A DNA stretch of 64,000 nucleotides from Nocardia cyriacigeorgica (lineage in GTDB: Bacteria; Actinomycetota; Actinomycetes; Mycobacteriales; Mycobacteriaceae), in contig NZ_VBUT01000006.1 in NCBI RefSeq assembly GCF_005863245.1, forward strand, positions 186,001-250,000, in the 5' to 3' direction. The position numbers and the translations under genes were made by a program. Numbering within the stretch: the stretch's first letter is position 1; each line of letters opens with the position of its first letter. The notes under the pieces are model-generated. The model was not told where the DNA came from, did not search any database, and saw nothing but the letters and a program-made list of their open reading frames with translations. This document shows, one piece after another, positions 45,853-54,726 of this stretch.

Positions 45853-46713
45853 TCAGCGGCGGGTGAACCGCAACCGGTCGATGTTCTCCACGATGGCGCG
45901 GGTCAATGCCCGTTCGGGTGCGGAGGCGGCCCGGCGCGCGGTGCTGATCAGCACGAACTCGGTGGTCCCCGGGCTCGGCAGGCCGTGCACCGGATAGAGG
46001 TCCGCGGGCAGCAGGCTCTCGCTGTGCACCGCGAACCCGAGGCCGGCGAGCACCGCGGCACGCAGGCCGAGCTGGCCTTTGGTCGTGCACGCGATGTGAT
46101 GGGTACGCCCGGCGCGATCGAGGGTGCGCAAGGCGGCGTCGCGGGTCAGGCTGGGCGGCAGGTAGGTCACCACGGGTACCGGTTCGCCGGGCACGGGCGG
46201 CTGCGCGCCGGCCGGGCCCACCCACACCAGCCGATCGCTGAAGACCAAGCGGCCGTGCTGTTCGCCCGGCCTGCGTTTGACGAACGCGAGATCGAGGTGG
46301 TTGCGGCGCAGCCGCGCGTGCACCTCCTCGCTGAGCCCGACCGACATGTCCAGGTCGACGCGCGGATAGTCGCGGCGGAACTCGCGCAGGATCTCCGGCA
46401 GCGTCTCGGCCACCAGATCCTCGGAGACGCCGAAGCGGATGCGGCCGGTGACGGTCTCGCCGCCGAAATACTGCGCCGCCCGGCTCTGCGCGTCGAGGAT
46501 TTCGCGCGCGAAGCCCAGCATGGCCGCACCGTCGGAGGTGAGCGTGACCGAATGGGTGTCACGCAGGAACAGCTCGCGCCCGAGTTCGCGTTCCAGCTTC
46601 GCGACGTGCCCACTGACCGTGGGCTGGCGTAGCCCGAGCTGACGCGCCGCCGCGGTGAAACCACCGTGCTGCTCGACCGCGACGAAACTGCGCAGCAGAA
46701 CCGGATCGAACAC
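45853..46713 (-). CDS. LysR family transcriptional regulator
   Basis: 286 residues. N-terminal HTH: LLRSFVAVEQHGGFTAAARQ, LGLRQPTVSGHVAKLERELG, RELFLRDTHSV. The C-terminal substrate-binding domain (about 90-286) starts with GRIRFGVSEDLVAETLPEIL. Divergent from the SBF transporter with a palindromic ATAGCTG-N6-CAGCTAT box between them, the classic LysR arrangement where the regulator controls itself and the neighbouring transporter. The co-inducer is unknown but is likely related to the transported organic anion. Confidence 0.93.
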   Translation of the reverse strand: MFDPVLLRSFVAVEQHGGFTAAARQLGLRQPTVSGHVAKLERELGRELFLRDTHSVTLTSDGAAMLGFAREILDAQSRAAQYFGGETVTGRIRFGVSEDLVAETLPEILREFRRDYPRVDLDMSVGLSEEVHARLRRNHLDLAFVKRRPGEQHGRLVFSDRLVWVGPAGAQPPVPGEPVPVVTYLPPSLTRDAALRTLDRAGRTHHIACTTKGQLGLRAAVLAGLGFAVHSESLLPADLYPVHGLPSPGTTEFVLISTARRAASAPERALTRAIVENIDRLRFTRR

Positions 46714-46742
46714 TTCCGAACACCTCGCTATCGCGAATCGTA

Positions 46743-46762
46743 ATAGCTGATATAGCAGCTAT
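46743..46762. promoter_or_regulatory. LysR-type binding box between lysR and transporter genes
   Basis: ATAGCTG (46743-46749) and CAGCTAT (46756-46762) are perfect inverted repeats around ATATAG; the dyad fits the T-N11-A LysR rule. It is 30 bp from the LysR start and 41-60 bp from the transporter start. Confidence 0.7.
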
Positions 46763-46789
46763 CGTATTCCCCGATGGATCGCGGCCGCC

Positions 46790-46795
46790 TACCGT
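46790..46795 (+). promoter_or_regulatory. -10 box TACCGT, leaderless transporter gene
   Basis: TACCGT ends 7 bases before the GTG at 46803. It overlaps the alternative GTG start at 46794, arguing that 46803 is the real initiation codon. Confidence 0.5.
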
Positions 46796-46802
46796 GCTAC
46801 TG

Positions 46803-47822
46803 GTGCGGTTGCTCAGCAAGTTCTCGATCGATGGTTTCGTCCTCGCGATCTTCGCGATGGTCGGCGTCGCGACGATCCTTCCGGCCACCGGCGCCGGGGT
46901 GGTGGTGCTGGATTGGGCCACCAAGGCCGCCATCGCCGCACTGTTCTTCATCTACGGCGCCCGCCTCTCACCCGCCCAAGCCTGGCAGGGCGTCAAACAC
47001 TGGCGCCTGCACACCGTGATCCTCGTGACGACCTTCGTGGTGTTTCCGCTGCTCGGGCTGGCGCTGCGGGTCCTGGTGCCGGGAGTGTTGTCCGAGCAGC
47101 TCTATGCCGGGGTGCTGTTCCTGTGCCTGGTGCCCTCGACCGTCCAATCCTCGATCGCCTTCACCTCCATCGCACGCGGCAATGTCGGCGGGGCGATCGT
47201 GAGCGCGTCGTTCTCCAACCTGCTCGGGGTGTTCCTGACGCCGCTGCTGGTGGTGGCGTTGATGCACACGACCGGTGAGGCCCGTATCGACCCGGGCGCC
47301 GCGGTGGCGATCGTGGGGCAGCTGCTGGTGCCGTTCCTGCTCGGACAGCTGGCGCGGCCGTGGATCGGGCAGTGGCTGACCCGGCACGCGCTGCCGGTGA
47401 AACTGGTCGACCGCGGATCCATCCTGCTGGTGGTCTACGCGGCGTTCAGTGCCGGTATGCGCGAGGACATCTGGAGCAAGGTCGGCGTCGGCGACATCCT
47501 CGTGCTGCTCGCGGTGTCGGCGGTGCTGTTCGCTGTGGTGGCCGGTATCGCGACCGGCACGGGCCGGCTGTTCGGGTTCCCGCGCGAGGACCGGATCGTC
47601 ATCCTGTTCGCCGGATCGAAGAAGAGCCTGGCCTCCGGCCTGCCGATGGCGGCGGTGCTGTTCGGCGGCACCGACGTCGGCCTGATGGTGTTGCCGCTCA
47701 TGCTGTTCCACCAGTTGCAGCTGATCGCCTGCGCCGTCATCGCACAACGGCTGGGCAGGCAGGCCGAGGAACGCGAGCGGACCGAGGTCGCGCCGGCCGT
47801 ATCCGCGCGGGCTGCCGGCTGA
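46803..47822 (+). CDS. Bile acid:sodium symporter (SBF-like) family transporter
   Basis: 339 residues from GTG 46803 (342 from GTG 46794). About ten transmembrane helices. Family features: ATKAAIAALFFIYGARLSPA, FLCLVPSTVQSSIAFTSIAR (crossover motif with the conserved PSTVQSS), and ILFAGSKKSLASGLPMAAVL (second crossover). The SBF-like subfamily (YfeH/PF13593 type) is thought to carry organic anions with sodium or protons. A soluble basic/acidic tail (RLGRQAEERERTEVAP) ends the protein. LysR regulation is likely through the palindrome upstream. It converges on nuoN with 58 bp between stops. Confidence 0.88.
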   Translation: MRLLSKFSIDGFVLAIFAMVGVATILPATGAGVVVLDWATKAAIAALFFIYGARLSPAQAWQGVKHWRLHTVILVTTFVVFPLLGLALRVLVPGVLSEQLYAGVLFLCLVPSTVQSSIAFTSIARGNVGGAIVSASFSNLLGVFLTPLLVVALMHTTGEARIDPGAAVAIVGQLLVPFLLGQLARPWIGQWLTRHALPVKLVDRGSILLVVYAAFSAGMREDIWSKVGVGDILVLLAVSAVLFAVVAGIATGTGRLFGFPREDRIVILFAGSKKSLASGLPMAAVLFGGTDVGLMVLPLMLFHQLQLIACAVIAQRLGRQAEERERTEVAPAVSARAAG

Positions 47823-47880
47823 CGCCCAGCGGGCCTCGCCGGCGATCCGACCCGTAGCGCGGGTGCCCGGCAACCGGTTG

Positions 47881-49494
47881 CTACCTGGCGAAATTCGCGG
47901 CGTCCGAGGCGAGATCCAGCAGCGGCTGGGGGAGAATGCCCAGCACGACGGTGACGACGACGGTGACGGCGATGACGCCGCCTGTCACCCTCGGTGCGGT
48001 GATCACCGGCGGGTCCGCGGGTGGGTCGGTGAAGAACATCAGCACGATCACCCGGATGTAGAAGAAGGCGGCGACGGCGCTGGCCAGCACACCGACGATG
48101 ACCAGATAGCCGGCGTCGCCCTCGGCCGCGGCCTGGAAGACGGCGAACTTCGCGACGAACCCGCTGGTCAGTGGCAGACCGGCGAAGGAGAGCAACAGGA
48201 GTGCGAAACCGGAGGCGAGCCAGGGGGATCGGCGGCCGAGCCCGGCCCAGCGCTCCAGCGAGGTCGCTTCGTCGCCGGAGGCGTCGCGGACCAGGCTCAC
48301 CAGGGCGAACGCACCGAGGGTGCTCAGGCCGTAGGTGAGCAGATAGAACAGCACCGACGACACCCCGGCGTCGTTGGCGGCCACCAGAGCCGTCAGCAGG
48401 AAACCCGCATGCGCCACCGACGAATAGGCCAGCATCCGTTTGACATCGGTCTGGGTGATAGCCATGACCGCACCGACGATCATGGTCGCCACGGCCACTG
48501 CGCCGAGCACCGGCCGCCAGTCATCGGCCAGCCCCGGCACCGCCACCTGCAGCACCCGCAGCAGCGCGCCGACGGCGGCGATCTTGGTGGCGGCGGCCAT
48601 GAACGCCGTCACCGGCGTCGGGGCGCCCTGGTACACGTCGGGAATCCAGGACTGGAACGGCACCGCACCGATCTTGAACAGCAAGCCCACTGCTAGCATC
48701 GCCACCCCCAGCAGGGCGAGGGTGGCGTCACCGGAGTCGGCGGCGATCCCGTCGGCGATGCCGCCGAGCCGGACGGTGCCCGTCGCGCCGTAGAGCAGGG
48801 CGACCCCGTAGAGGAAGAACGCCGAGGAGAACGCGCCGAGCAGGAAGTATTTCAGCGCCGCCTCCTGCGAGAGCAGCCGCTTGCGCCGGGCCAGCCCGCA
48901 CAGCAGATACAGCGGCAGCGATAGCACCTCGAGCGCGACGAACATGGTCAGCAGATCGTTCGAGGCCGGGAACAGCAGCAGCCCGCCCACCGCGAGCATC
49001 GTCAGCGGAAACACCTCGGTCGCCGTCACACCCGCGGCGGCCGCGGCCTTTTCGGCACCGCTGCCCGGCACCGCCGAAGCTTGCGGGGTGAACGCCTCGA
49101 GCTGCAACGCCGGGCGTGCCGCCGTACGCGACCAGGTGCCAGGACCCGAACGCGGCGTGGCGCGTTGACCGATGAACAGCACCCCGAGAATCGACACCAC
49201 CAGCAGCGTGCCCTGCAGGAACAGCGTTACCCCGTCGACGGCGACGGCGCCGATCGCGGCTGTGGTCTGCGTGCCCGCGAGCGCGATCACCGCCACCAGC
49301 GCGGCGATCAACGCGGCCAGGGCCAGCGTCATATGGGTGGGGTAGCGCAACCGTCGCGGCACGAAGGCCTCGACCAGCACACCGATCACAGCCGCGCCGA
49401 ACACGATCAGCATCGGCGAAAGCATGCCGTATTCGATGCTCGGGGCGGGGACGGTCGCCGCGAGGACGAGACCGGCGTCGAGGTCACCACTCAT
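47881..49494 (-). CDS. nuoN: NADH-quinone oxidoreductase subunit N
   Basis: 537 residues, about 14 transmembrane helices. Antiporter-like proton-pumping subunit of complex I, homologous to NuoL and NuoM. Key features are LSLPLYLLCGLARRKRLLSQEAALKYFLLG (here LSLPLYLLCGL and QEAALKYFLLG) with the conserved Lys on TM helix 7, and WIPDVYQGAPTPVTAFMAAA. The length is typical for the longer actinobacterial NuoN. ATG 49494 overlaps the nuoM stop (ATGA). Last gene of the operon. Confidence 0.96.
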   Translation of the reverse strand: MSGDLDAGLVLAATVPAPSIEYGMLSPMLIVFGAAVIGVLVEAFVPRRLRYPTHMTLALAALIAALVAVIALAGTQTTAAIGAVAVDGVTLFLQGTLLVVSILGVLFIGQRATPRSGPGTWSRTAARPALQLEAFTPQASAVPGSGAEKAAAAAGVTATEVFPLTMLAVGGLLLFPASNDLLTMFVALEVLSLPLYLLCGLARRKRLLSQEAALKYFLLGAFSSAFFLYGVALLYGATGTVRLGGIADGIAADSGDATLALLGVAMLAVGLLFKIGAVPFQSWIPDVYQGAPTPVTAFMAAATKIAAVGALLRVLQVAVPGLADDWRPVLGAVAVATMIVGAVMAITQTDVKRMLAYSSVAHAGFLLTALVAANDAGVSSVLFYLLTYGLSTLGAFALVSLVRDASGDEATSLERWAGLGRRSPWLASGFALLLLSFAGLPLTSGFVAKFAVFQAAAEGDAGYLVIVGVLASAVAAFFYIRVIVLMFFTDPPADPPVITAPRVTGGVIAVTVVVTVVLGILPQPLLDLASDAANFAR

Positions 49495-51113
49495 TTGTGC
49501 CCACCTCCGGTGGTCGCTGTGCCCGCCTCGGTCTGCGCCGGGGCCGACGGTTCGGGGTCGGAGATGCCGACCGTGGTGAGGGTCTGGGTGACCGCGGGAT
49601 CGATGAAGTCGGTGACCGGTTTCGGATAGACCCCGAGCACGATCAGCGCGGCGATCAGCGGCGCCACCACCGCCAGCTCACGCGGCAGCAGATCGCGGAT
49701 CCGTTCGTTGCCCTCGGTGACCGGGCCGGTCATCATCCGCTGGTACACCCACAGCACGTAGATCGCGGCCAGCACCAGCGCACCGGTGGCGACGATCGCC
49801 GCGACCTGATAGCGGCTGAACGTGCCGACCAGGACCAGGAATTCGCTGACGAACGGCGCCAGCCCCGGCAGCGACAACGTCGCCAGACCCGCGATGAGGA
49901 AGGTGCCGGCCAGCACCGGCGCGACCTTCTGCACTCCGCCGTAATCGGCGATGAGCCGCGTACCGCGCCGCGACACCAGGAACCCCGCGATCAGGAACAA
50001 GGCCGCGGTGGAGATGCCGTGGTTGACCATGTACAGCGTCGCCCCGGTCTGGGCCTGGCTGGTCAGCGCGAAGATGCCGAGGATGATGAACCCGAAATGC
50101 GAGATCGAGGTGTAGGCGATCAGCCGCATCACATCGGTCTGGCCGATCGCGACCAGCGCGCCGTAGATGATCGCGATCACCGCCAGCGTCACCAGCAGCG
50201 GCGCGTAGGTCTGAGTGGCGTCGGGGAACAGCAGCAGCCCGTAGCGCAGCATGCCGAACGTGCCGACCTTGTCCACCACGGCCATCATCAGCACCGCACT
50301 CGACGGCGTCGCCGCGACCGCGGCATCGGGCAGCCAGGTGTGCAGCGGCCACAGCGGCGCCTTCACCGCGAAGGCGAACATGAACCCGAGGAACAGGGCA
50401 TTGAGCAAGGCCGGATCGGCGCCCAGCTCACCGGCGTTCGCCGCCGCGACCACGGTGCGGAAATCGAAGGTGCCCGCCGTCCCCTCGCCGAGGCCCTGCT
50501 GTGCGGTGAGCACATACAGCCCGATCACCGCCGCCAGCATGATGAGCCCGCCGAGGAGGTTGTAGAGCAGGAACTTCACCGCCGCCCGTGCGCGCCGCAC
50601 CCGCACGGCCACATCGTCGGTGCGCGGGCCGAAACCGCCGATGAGGAAATACATCGGGATCAGCATCGCCTCGAAGAACACGTAGAACAGCAGAATGTCC
50701 AAGGCCAGGAACGACATCAGCACCATGGCCTCGACCAGCAGGGTCAGCGCCACATAGGTGTGCGCGACCCGCCGTCCGCTGCCGACCTCGCGCTCGTCGT
50801 TCCAGCCCGCCACGATGAGCAGCGGCACCAGCGCGGTGGTGAGCAACACCAGCACCAGCGCGATGCCGTCGACGCCGAGGGTGTAGCCGGCGCCGAAAGC
50901 CGGTATCCAGCTGTGTGATTCGACGAACTGGAACTGCTCACCGCCGGGCTCGAAACGGGTGGCGAGCAGGACGGCCACCACCAGCACCGCCACCGAGAAC
51001 CCGAGCGCCACCCAGCGCGCGAGCACCCGCTGCGCGGCGGGCAAGAGCAGCACGACCACCGCACCCGCGACGGGCAGCAGCCACAGCGTGGTCAACCAGG
51101 GAAAATCAGTCAC
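49491..51113 (-). CDS. nuoM: NADH-quinone oxidoreductase subunit M
   Basis: 540 residues, about 14 transmembrane helices, antiporter-like proton-translocating subunit. Motifs: YTLGVDGIALVLVLLTTALV, FYVFFEAMLIPMYFLIGGFG with the channel Glu, AVKAPLWPLHTWLPDAAVAA with the Lys, and HFGFIILGIFAL. Start GTG 51113 overlaps the nuoL stop by 4 bp; upstream in-frame extension into nuoL is not credible. The C-terminal Thr/Ala/Pro-rich tail (about 515-540) is specific to this group. Confidence 0.96.
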   Translation of the reverse strand: MTDFPWLTTLWLLPVAGAVVVLLLPAAQRVLARWVALGFSVAVLVVAVLLATRFEPGGEQFQFVESHSWIPAFGAGYTLGVDGIALVLVLLTTALVPLLIVAGWNDEREVGSGRRVAHTYVALTLLVEAMVLMSFLALDILLFYVFFEAMLIPMYFLIGGFGPRTDDVAVRVRRARAAVKFLLYNLLGGLIMLAAVIGLYVLTAQQGLGEGTAGTFDFRTVVAAANAGELGADPALLNALFLGFMFAFAVKAPLWPLHTWLPDAAVAATPSSAVLMMAVVDKVGTFGMLRYGLLLFPDATQTYAPLLVTLAVIAIIYGALVAIGQTDVMRLIAYTSISHFGFIILGIFALTSQAQTGATLYMVNHGISTAALFLIAGFLVSRRGTRLIADYGGVQKVAPVLAGTFLIAGLATLSLPGLAPFVSEFLVLVGTFSRYQVAAIVATGALVLAAIYVLWVYQRMMTGPVTEGNERIRDLLPRELAVVAPLIAALIVLGVYPKPVTDFIDPAVTQTLTTVGISDPEPSAPAQTEAGTATTGGGHK

Positions 51114-52996
51114 CAGATCCTCACCGCCAGCAGGGCGGCGGCCACCAGGGCCGCGCCGGTGAACATGGACAGCGCATACGAGCGCACGAAACCGGTTTGC
51201 ACCCGCCGGATCCGGGCCGACAGGCCGCCGATGAGCGCGGCGGTGCTGTTGACCAGCCCATCGATGCCGCGGTTGTCGACGAAGACCAGCGAACGAGTCA
51301 GATGCTGTCCCGGCCGCATCAGTCCGGCCTCGTTGACCGCGTCGCCGTAGAGGTCCTTGCGGGCGGCGACGGTGAGCGCGGAGACCTGCTGCGGTGCGGT
51401 CTCCGGAATCGGACGGCGCGCGTACTGCTGATACGCGACCCCGACGCCGGCGGCGACGACCAGCAACGCCAGCGCCGTGATCACCGGAACCGGCAGTGCG
51501 GGCTCGCCGTGATGCGAACCGACCACCGGCTCCAGCCAGTTCTGCAACGCCGAACCCCACACCAGCAGCGCACCGGAGGCCACCGACCCGACCGCCAGCA
51601 GGATCATCGGACCGGTCATCACCGCCGGTGCCTCATGCGGATGGGTGTCGGGCTTCCAGCGGCGTTCGCCGAAGAACGTCATCAACATGACGCGGGTCAT
51701 GTAGAAGGCGGTGAGCCCGGCGCCGAGCAGGGTCACCGCGCCGAGTGCCAGGCCTGCGGCCCCACCTTCGGCGAAGGCGGCCTCGATGATGCGGTCCTTG
51801 GAGAAGAACCCGGCGAACGGCGGCACGCCGATGATGGCCAGATAGCCCAGCCCGAAGGTCACGTAGGTGATCGGCAGCAGCGTGCGCAGCCCGCCGTAGC
51901 GGCGCATATCGGTCTCGTCGTCCATGGCGTGCATGACCGATCCGGCGCCGAGGAACAGCCCGGCCTTGAAGAAACCGTGGGTCAGCAGGTGCATGATCGC
52001 CACGGCGTAGCCCGCGGGCCCGAGGCCGACCGCGAGCACCATGTACCCGATCTGGCTCATGGTCGAGGCGGCCAGCGCCTTCTTGATGTCGTCTTTGGCG
52101 CAGCCGATGATCGCACCGAACAGCAGCGTCACCGCACCGACGAGCACCACCGCCAGTTGCGCGTTGGGCGCGAGATCGAAGACCGGGTTGGCGCGGGCGA
52201 TCAGGTACACACCGGCGGTGACCATGGTGGCGGCGTGGATGAGTGCCGACACCGGAGTCGGGCCCTCCATGGCGTCACCGAGCCAGGACTGCAACGGCAC
52301 CTGCGCCGACTTGCCGCAGGCGGCCAGCAGCAACAACAGCCCGATCGCGGTGAGCGTGGCTTCGCTCGCCTCGGGTGCGGCGCCGAAGACCTCGCTGAAA
52401 CCGATGGACCCGAAGGTGGCGAACATGACGAACATCGCCAGCGCCAGCCCCATATCGCCGACCCGGTTGACCACGAACGCCTTCTTGGCCGCCGTTGCCG
52501 CCGAGGGCTTCTCCTGCCAGAACCCGATCAGCAGATACGACGCCAGGCCGACGCCTTCCCAGCCGAGGTAGAGCACCAGGAAGTTGTTCGCCAGCACCAG
52601 CACGAGCATGGCCGCCAGGAACAGGTTGAGGTAGGCGAAGAACCGCCTGCGCGCCGGATCGTGGCTCATATAGCCGACCGAGTAGATGTGGATCAGCGAG
52701 CCGACACCGGTGATCAGCAGGGCGAAGCACATCGACAGCTGGTCGAGTTGCAGTCCGAGGTCGATATTCAACCCGGTGACCGGAACCCAGTGGTAGAGAT
52801 CCAGTTCGATGGGGCGGGCGGCATCATCGCGCCCGAGCATGGCGGCGAACGCGACGACCGCCACCGCGAAGGACGCCAGCGCGGTCAGGCAGCCGAGCAG
52901 ATGACCCCAGGCGTCGGCGCGGCGCCCCATGAGCAGCAGGATGACGGCGCCGGCCAGGGGCAGGGCGGGCAGCAGCCACAGCGTTGCGGTATCCAC
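51110..52996 (-). CDS. nuoL: NADH-quinone oxidoreductase subunit L
   Basis: 628 residues. Distal antiporter-like subunit with the long lateral helix at the C-terminus. Motifs: GWEGVGLASYLLIGFWQEKP with the channel Glu, KSAQVPLQSWLGDAMEGPTPVSALIHAAT (quoted here as KSAQVPLQSWLGDAMEGPT) with Lys, and the late SGALLVWGSALQNWL region. Start GTG/ATG at 52996 with the nuoK stop one base upstream. Complete for the family. Confidence 0.96.
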   Translation of the reverse strand: MDTATLWLLPALPLAGAVILLLMGRRADAWGHLLGCLTALASFAVAVVAFAAMLGRDDAARPIELDLYHWVPVTGLNIDLGLQLDQLSMCFALLITGVGSLIHIYSVGYMSHDPARRRFFAYLNLFLAAMLVLVLANNFLVLYLGWEGVGLASYLLIGFWQEKPSAATAAKKAFVVNRVGDMGLALAMFVMFATFGSIGFSEVFGAAPEASEATLTAIGLLLLLAACGKSAQVPLQSWLGDAMEGPTPVSALIHAATMVTAGVYLIARANPVFDLAPNAQLAVVLVGAVTLLFGAIIGCAKDDIKKALAASTMSQIGYMVLAVGLGPAGYAVAIMHLLTHGFFKAGLFLGAGSVMHAMDDETDMRRYGGLRTLLPITYVTFGLGYLAIIGVPPFAGFFSKDRIIEAAFAEGGAAGLALGAVTLLGAGLTAFYMTRVMLMTFFGERRWKPDTHPHEAPAVMTGPMILLAVGSVASGALLVWGSALQNWLEPVVGSHHGEPALPVPVITALALLVVAAGVGVAYQQYARRPIPETAPQQVSALTVAARKDLYGDAVNEAGLMRPGQHLTRSLVFVDNRGIDGLVNSTAALIGGLSARIRRVQTGFVRSYALSMFTGAALVAAALLAVRIW

Positions 52997-52997
52997 G

Positions 52998-53297
52998 TCA
53001 GAACTTCAGCAGGTTGGCGTCGTCGACCGAGGTCGAGCGGCGGGCGCGGAAGATGGTCATGATGATCGCCAGGCCGACCACCACTTCGGCGGCGGCGACC
53101 ACCATGGTGAAGAACGCGAAGACCTGACCGTCGAGGTTGGCGTGCATCCTGGCGAAGGTGACGAAGGCGAGATTCACCGCATTGAGCATCAGCTCGATGC
53201 ACATGAACACCACGATGGCGTTGCGGCGCAGCAGCACACCGGCGGCGCCGATGGTGAACAGCAGCGCGGACAGGAACAGGTAGTTCTCGGGATTCAC
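52998..53297 (-). CDS. nuoK: NADH-quinone oxidoreductase subunit K
   Basis: 99 residues, three transmembrane helices, typical NuoK length. The two conserved membrane-embedded glutamates that relay protons are present in VFMCIELMLNAVNLAF and in FFTMVVAAAEVVVGLAII. GTG 53297 overlaps the nuoJ stop by 4 bp. Confidence 0.97.
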   Translation of the reverse strand: MNPENYLFLSALLFTIGAAGVLLRRNAIVVFMCIELMLNAVNLAFVTFARMHANLDGQVFAFFTMVVAAAEVVVGLAIIMTIFRARRSTSVDDANLLKF

Positions 53298-54160
53298 CGG
53301 CTCCCTTTCTCCTCGGAGGTGCGGGACTCGCCGCGCACCGGTTCGCTCGGTTCGGGCGTGGTGCCGACGGAGATGACGGCGGCCTCGGTCAGTGCCCGGG
53401 TGCGGCGGTGGCGCAGGATGGTCGACACCGACAGCTCTTCGAACGAACCGTCGGGCAGGCGCGCGGGGACGTCGACGGCGTTGTGCCTGGCGTACACCCC
53501 TGGCGTCGGTAGCGGTGTGGGCCTGGCGTGTTCGGGATCGCGGAAGCGGCGCCGCGACATCTCGCGCTGGCCGAGCTGCGGCCCGAACTTCTCCCGATGT
53601 GCCAGCACCATGGCGCCGATGGTGGCGGCGATCAGCAGCGCGCCGGTGAGTTCGAAGGCCCACACATAGCGGACGAAGATCAACTCGGCCAGCTCGCCGA
53701 TGACGTCGCGGCCGGGGAATCCGGTGGCGGGGAAGGCGATTCCGGAATTGCGCACACCGTGCGAGATGCCCGTGATGAACAGCAACCCGAACCCGAGGCC
53801 GACCACCGCCGCCGCGATGCGCTGCCCGCGCAGAGTCTCACGCAGGGATTCGGCCGAATCCACGCCGACGAGCATGAGCACGAACAGGAACAGCATCATC
53901 ACCGCGCCGGTGTACACCACGATCTGCACGACACCGAGGAACAGCGCGTCCTGCGCGATGTAGAACACGGCGAGCGCGATCATGGTGGCGGCCAGGCAGA
54001 TCGCGGAATGCACGGCTTTGGCGGCGAAGACCATGCCGAGCGCGCCGATCACCGCCAGCGGTGCGAGGATCCAGAACTGTACCGCTTCGCCGGTGCCGGT
54101 GCGGGTGATCGGTTCCGCGGCCAGCGGCGCCGCCGCCGCGAGGTGGGTCATGACGGTCAT
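53294..54160 (-). CDS. nuoJ: NADH-quinone oxidoreductase subunit J
   Basis: 288 residues, five transmembrane helices (about 28-185), including IVVYTGAVMMLFLFVLMLVG, the conserved pi-bulge helix of NuoJ that gates coupling. The C-terminal 90 residues form a soluble cytoplasmic extension (EKFGPQLGQREMSRRRFRDP onwards) rich in Arg and Pro, typical of actinobacterial NuoJ and absent in E. coli. ATG 54160 overlaps the preceding stop (ATGA). Confidence 0.96.
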   Translation of the reverse strand: MTVMTHLAAAAPLAAEPITRTGTGEAVQFWILAPLAVIGALGMVFAAKAVHSAICLAATMIALAVFYIAQDALFLGVVQIVVYTGAVMMLFLFVLMLVGVDSAESLRETLRGQRIAAAVVGLGFGLLFITGISHGVRNSGIAFPATGFPGRDVIGELAELIFVRYVWAFELTGALLIAATIGAMVLAHREKFGPQLGQREMSRRRFRDPEHARPTPLPTPGVYARHNAVDVPARLPDGSFEELSVSTILRHRRTRALTEAAVISVGTTPEPSEPVRGESRTSEEKGSR

Positions 54161-54726
54161 CGAGTGCCTCCGTCCGCGCCGGTGCCCGCCGCCGCGGGGG
54201 AGCGTTCCGGTTCGGTGCCGTCGATGGCACCGGTGTAGTAGTCGGCCACCGTGGTACCGGGGCGCATGTCGTGCGGCGGTGCGGTCATGCCCGGTTCCAG
54301 CGGGGCGAGCAGCCGGTCCTTCTCATAGATCAGGTCGGCGCGGTTGTCGTCGGTCAGTTCGTAGTCGTTGGTCATCGTCAGCGCGCGCGTCGGGCAGGCC
54401 TCGATGCACAGGCCGCAGCCGATGCAGCGCAGGTAATTGATCTGATAGACGCGGCCGTAGCGTTCACCGGGGGAGTAGCGCTCGGTCTCGGTGTTGTCGG
54501 CGCCTTCGACGTAGATGGCGTCGGCCGGGCAGGCCCACGCGCACAACTCGCAGCCGATGCACTTCTCGAGTCCGTCGGCGTACCGGTTGAGCTGATGACG
54601 GCCGTGATAGCGGGCGGCGGTCGGCACCTTCTGTTCCGGATAGAACTCGGTGTTGGGCTTTTTGAACATGGTGGCCGCGGTGACGGCGAAACCGGCCAGC
54701 GGTTCGAACAGGCCACCCTCGGGCAC
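54157..54726 (-). other. nuoI: NuoI ferredoxin-like portion of the NuoHI fusion
   Basis: The region from GTG 54726 encodes 189 residues that on their own would be a normal NuoI with two 4Fe-4S motifs and the conserved MFKKP and ARYHGRHQLNRYADGLEKC. The GTG has no clear Shine-Dalgarno, so independent initiation is possible but not favoured. It carries electrons from NuoG towards NuoB at the quinone junction. Confidence 0.8.
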
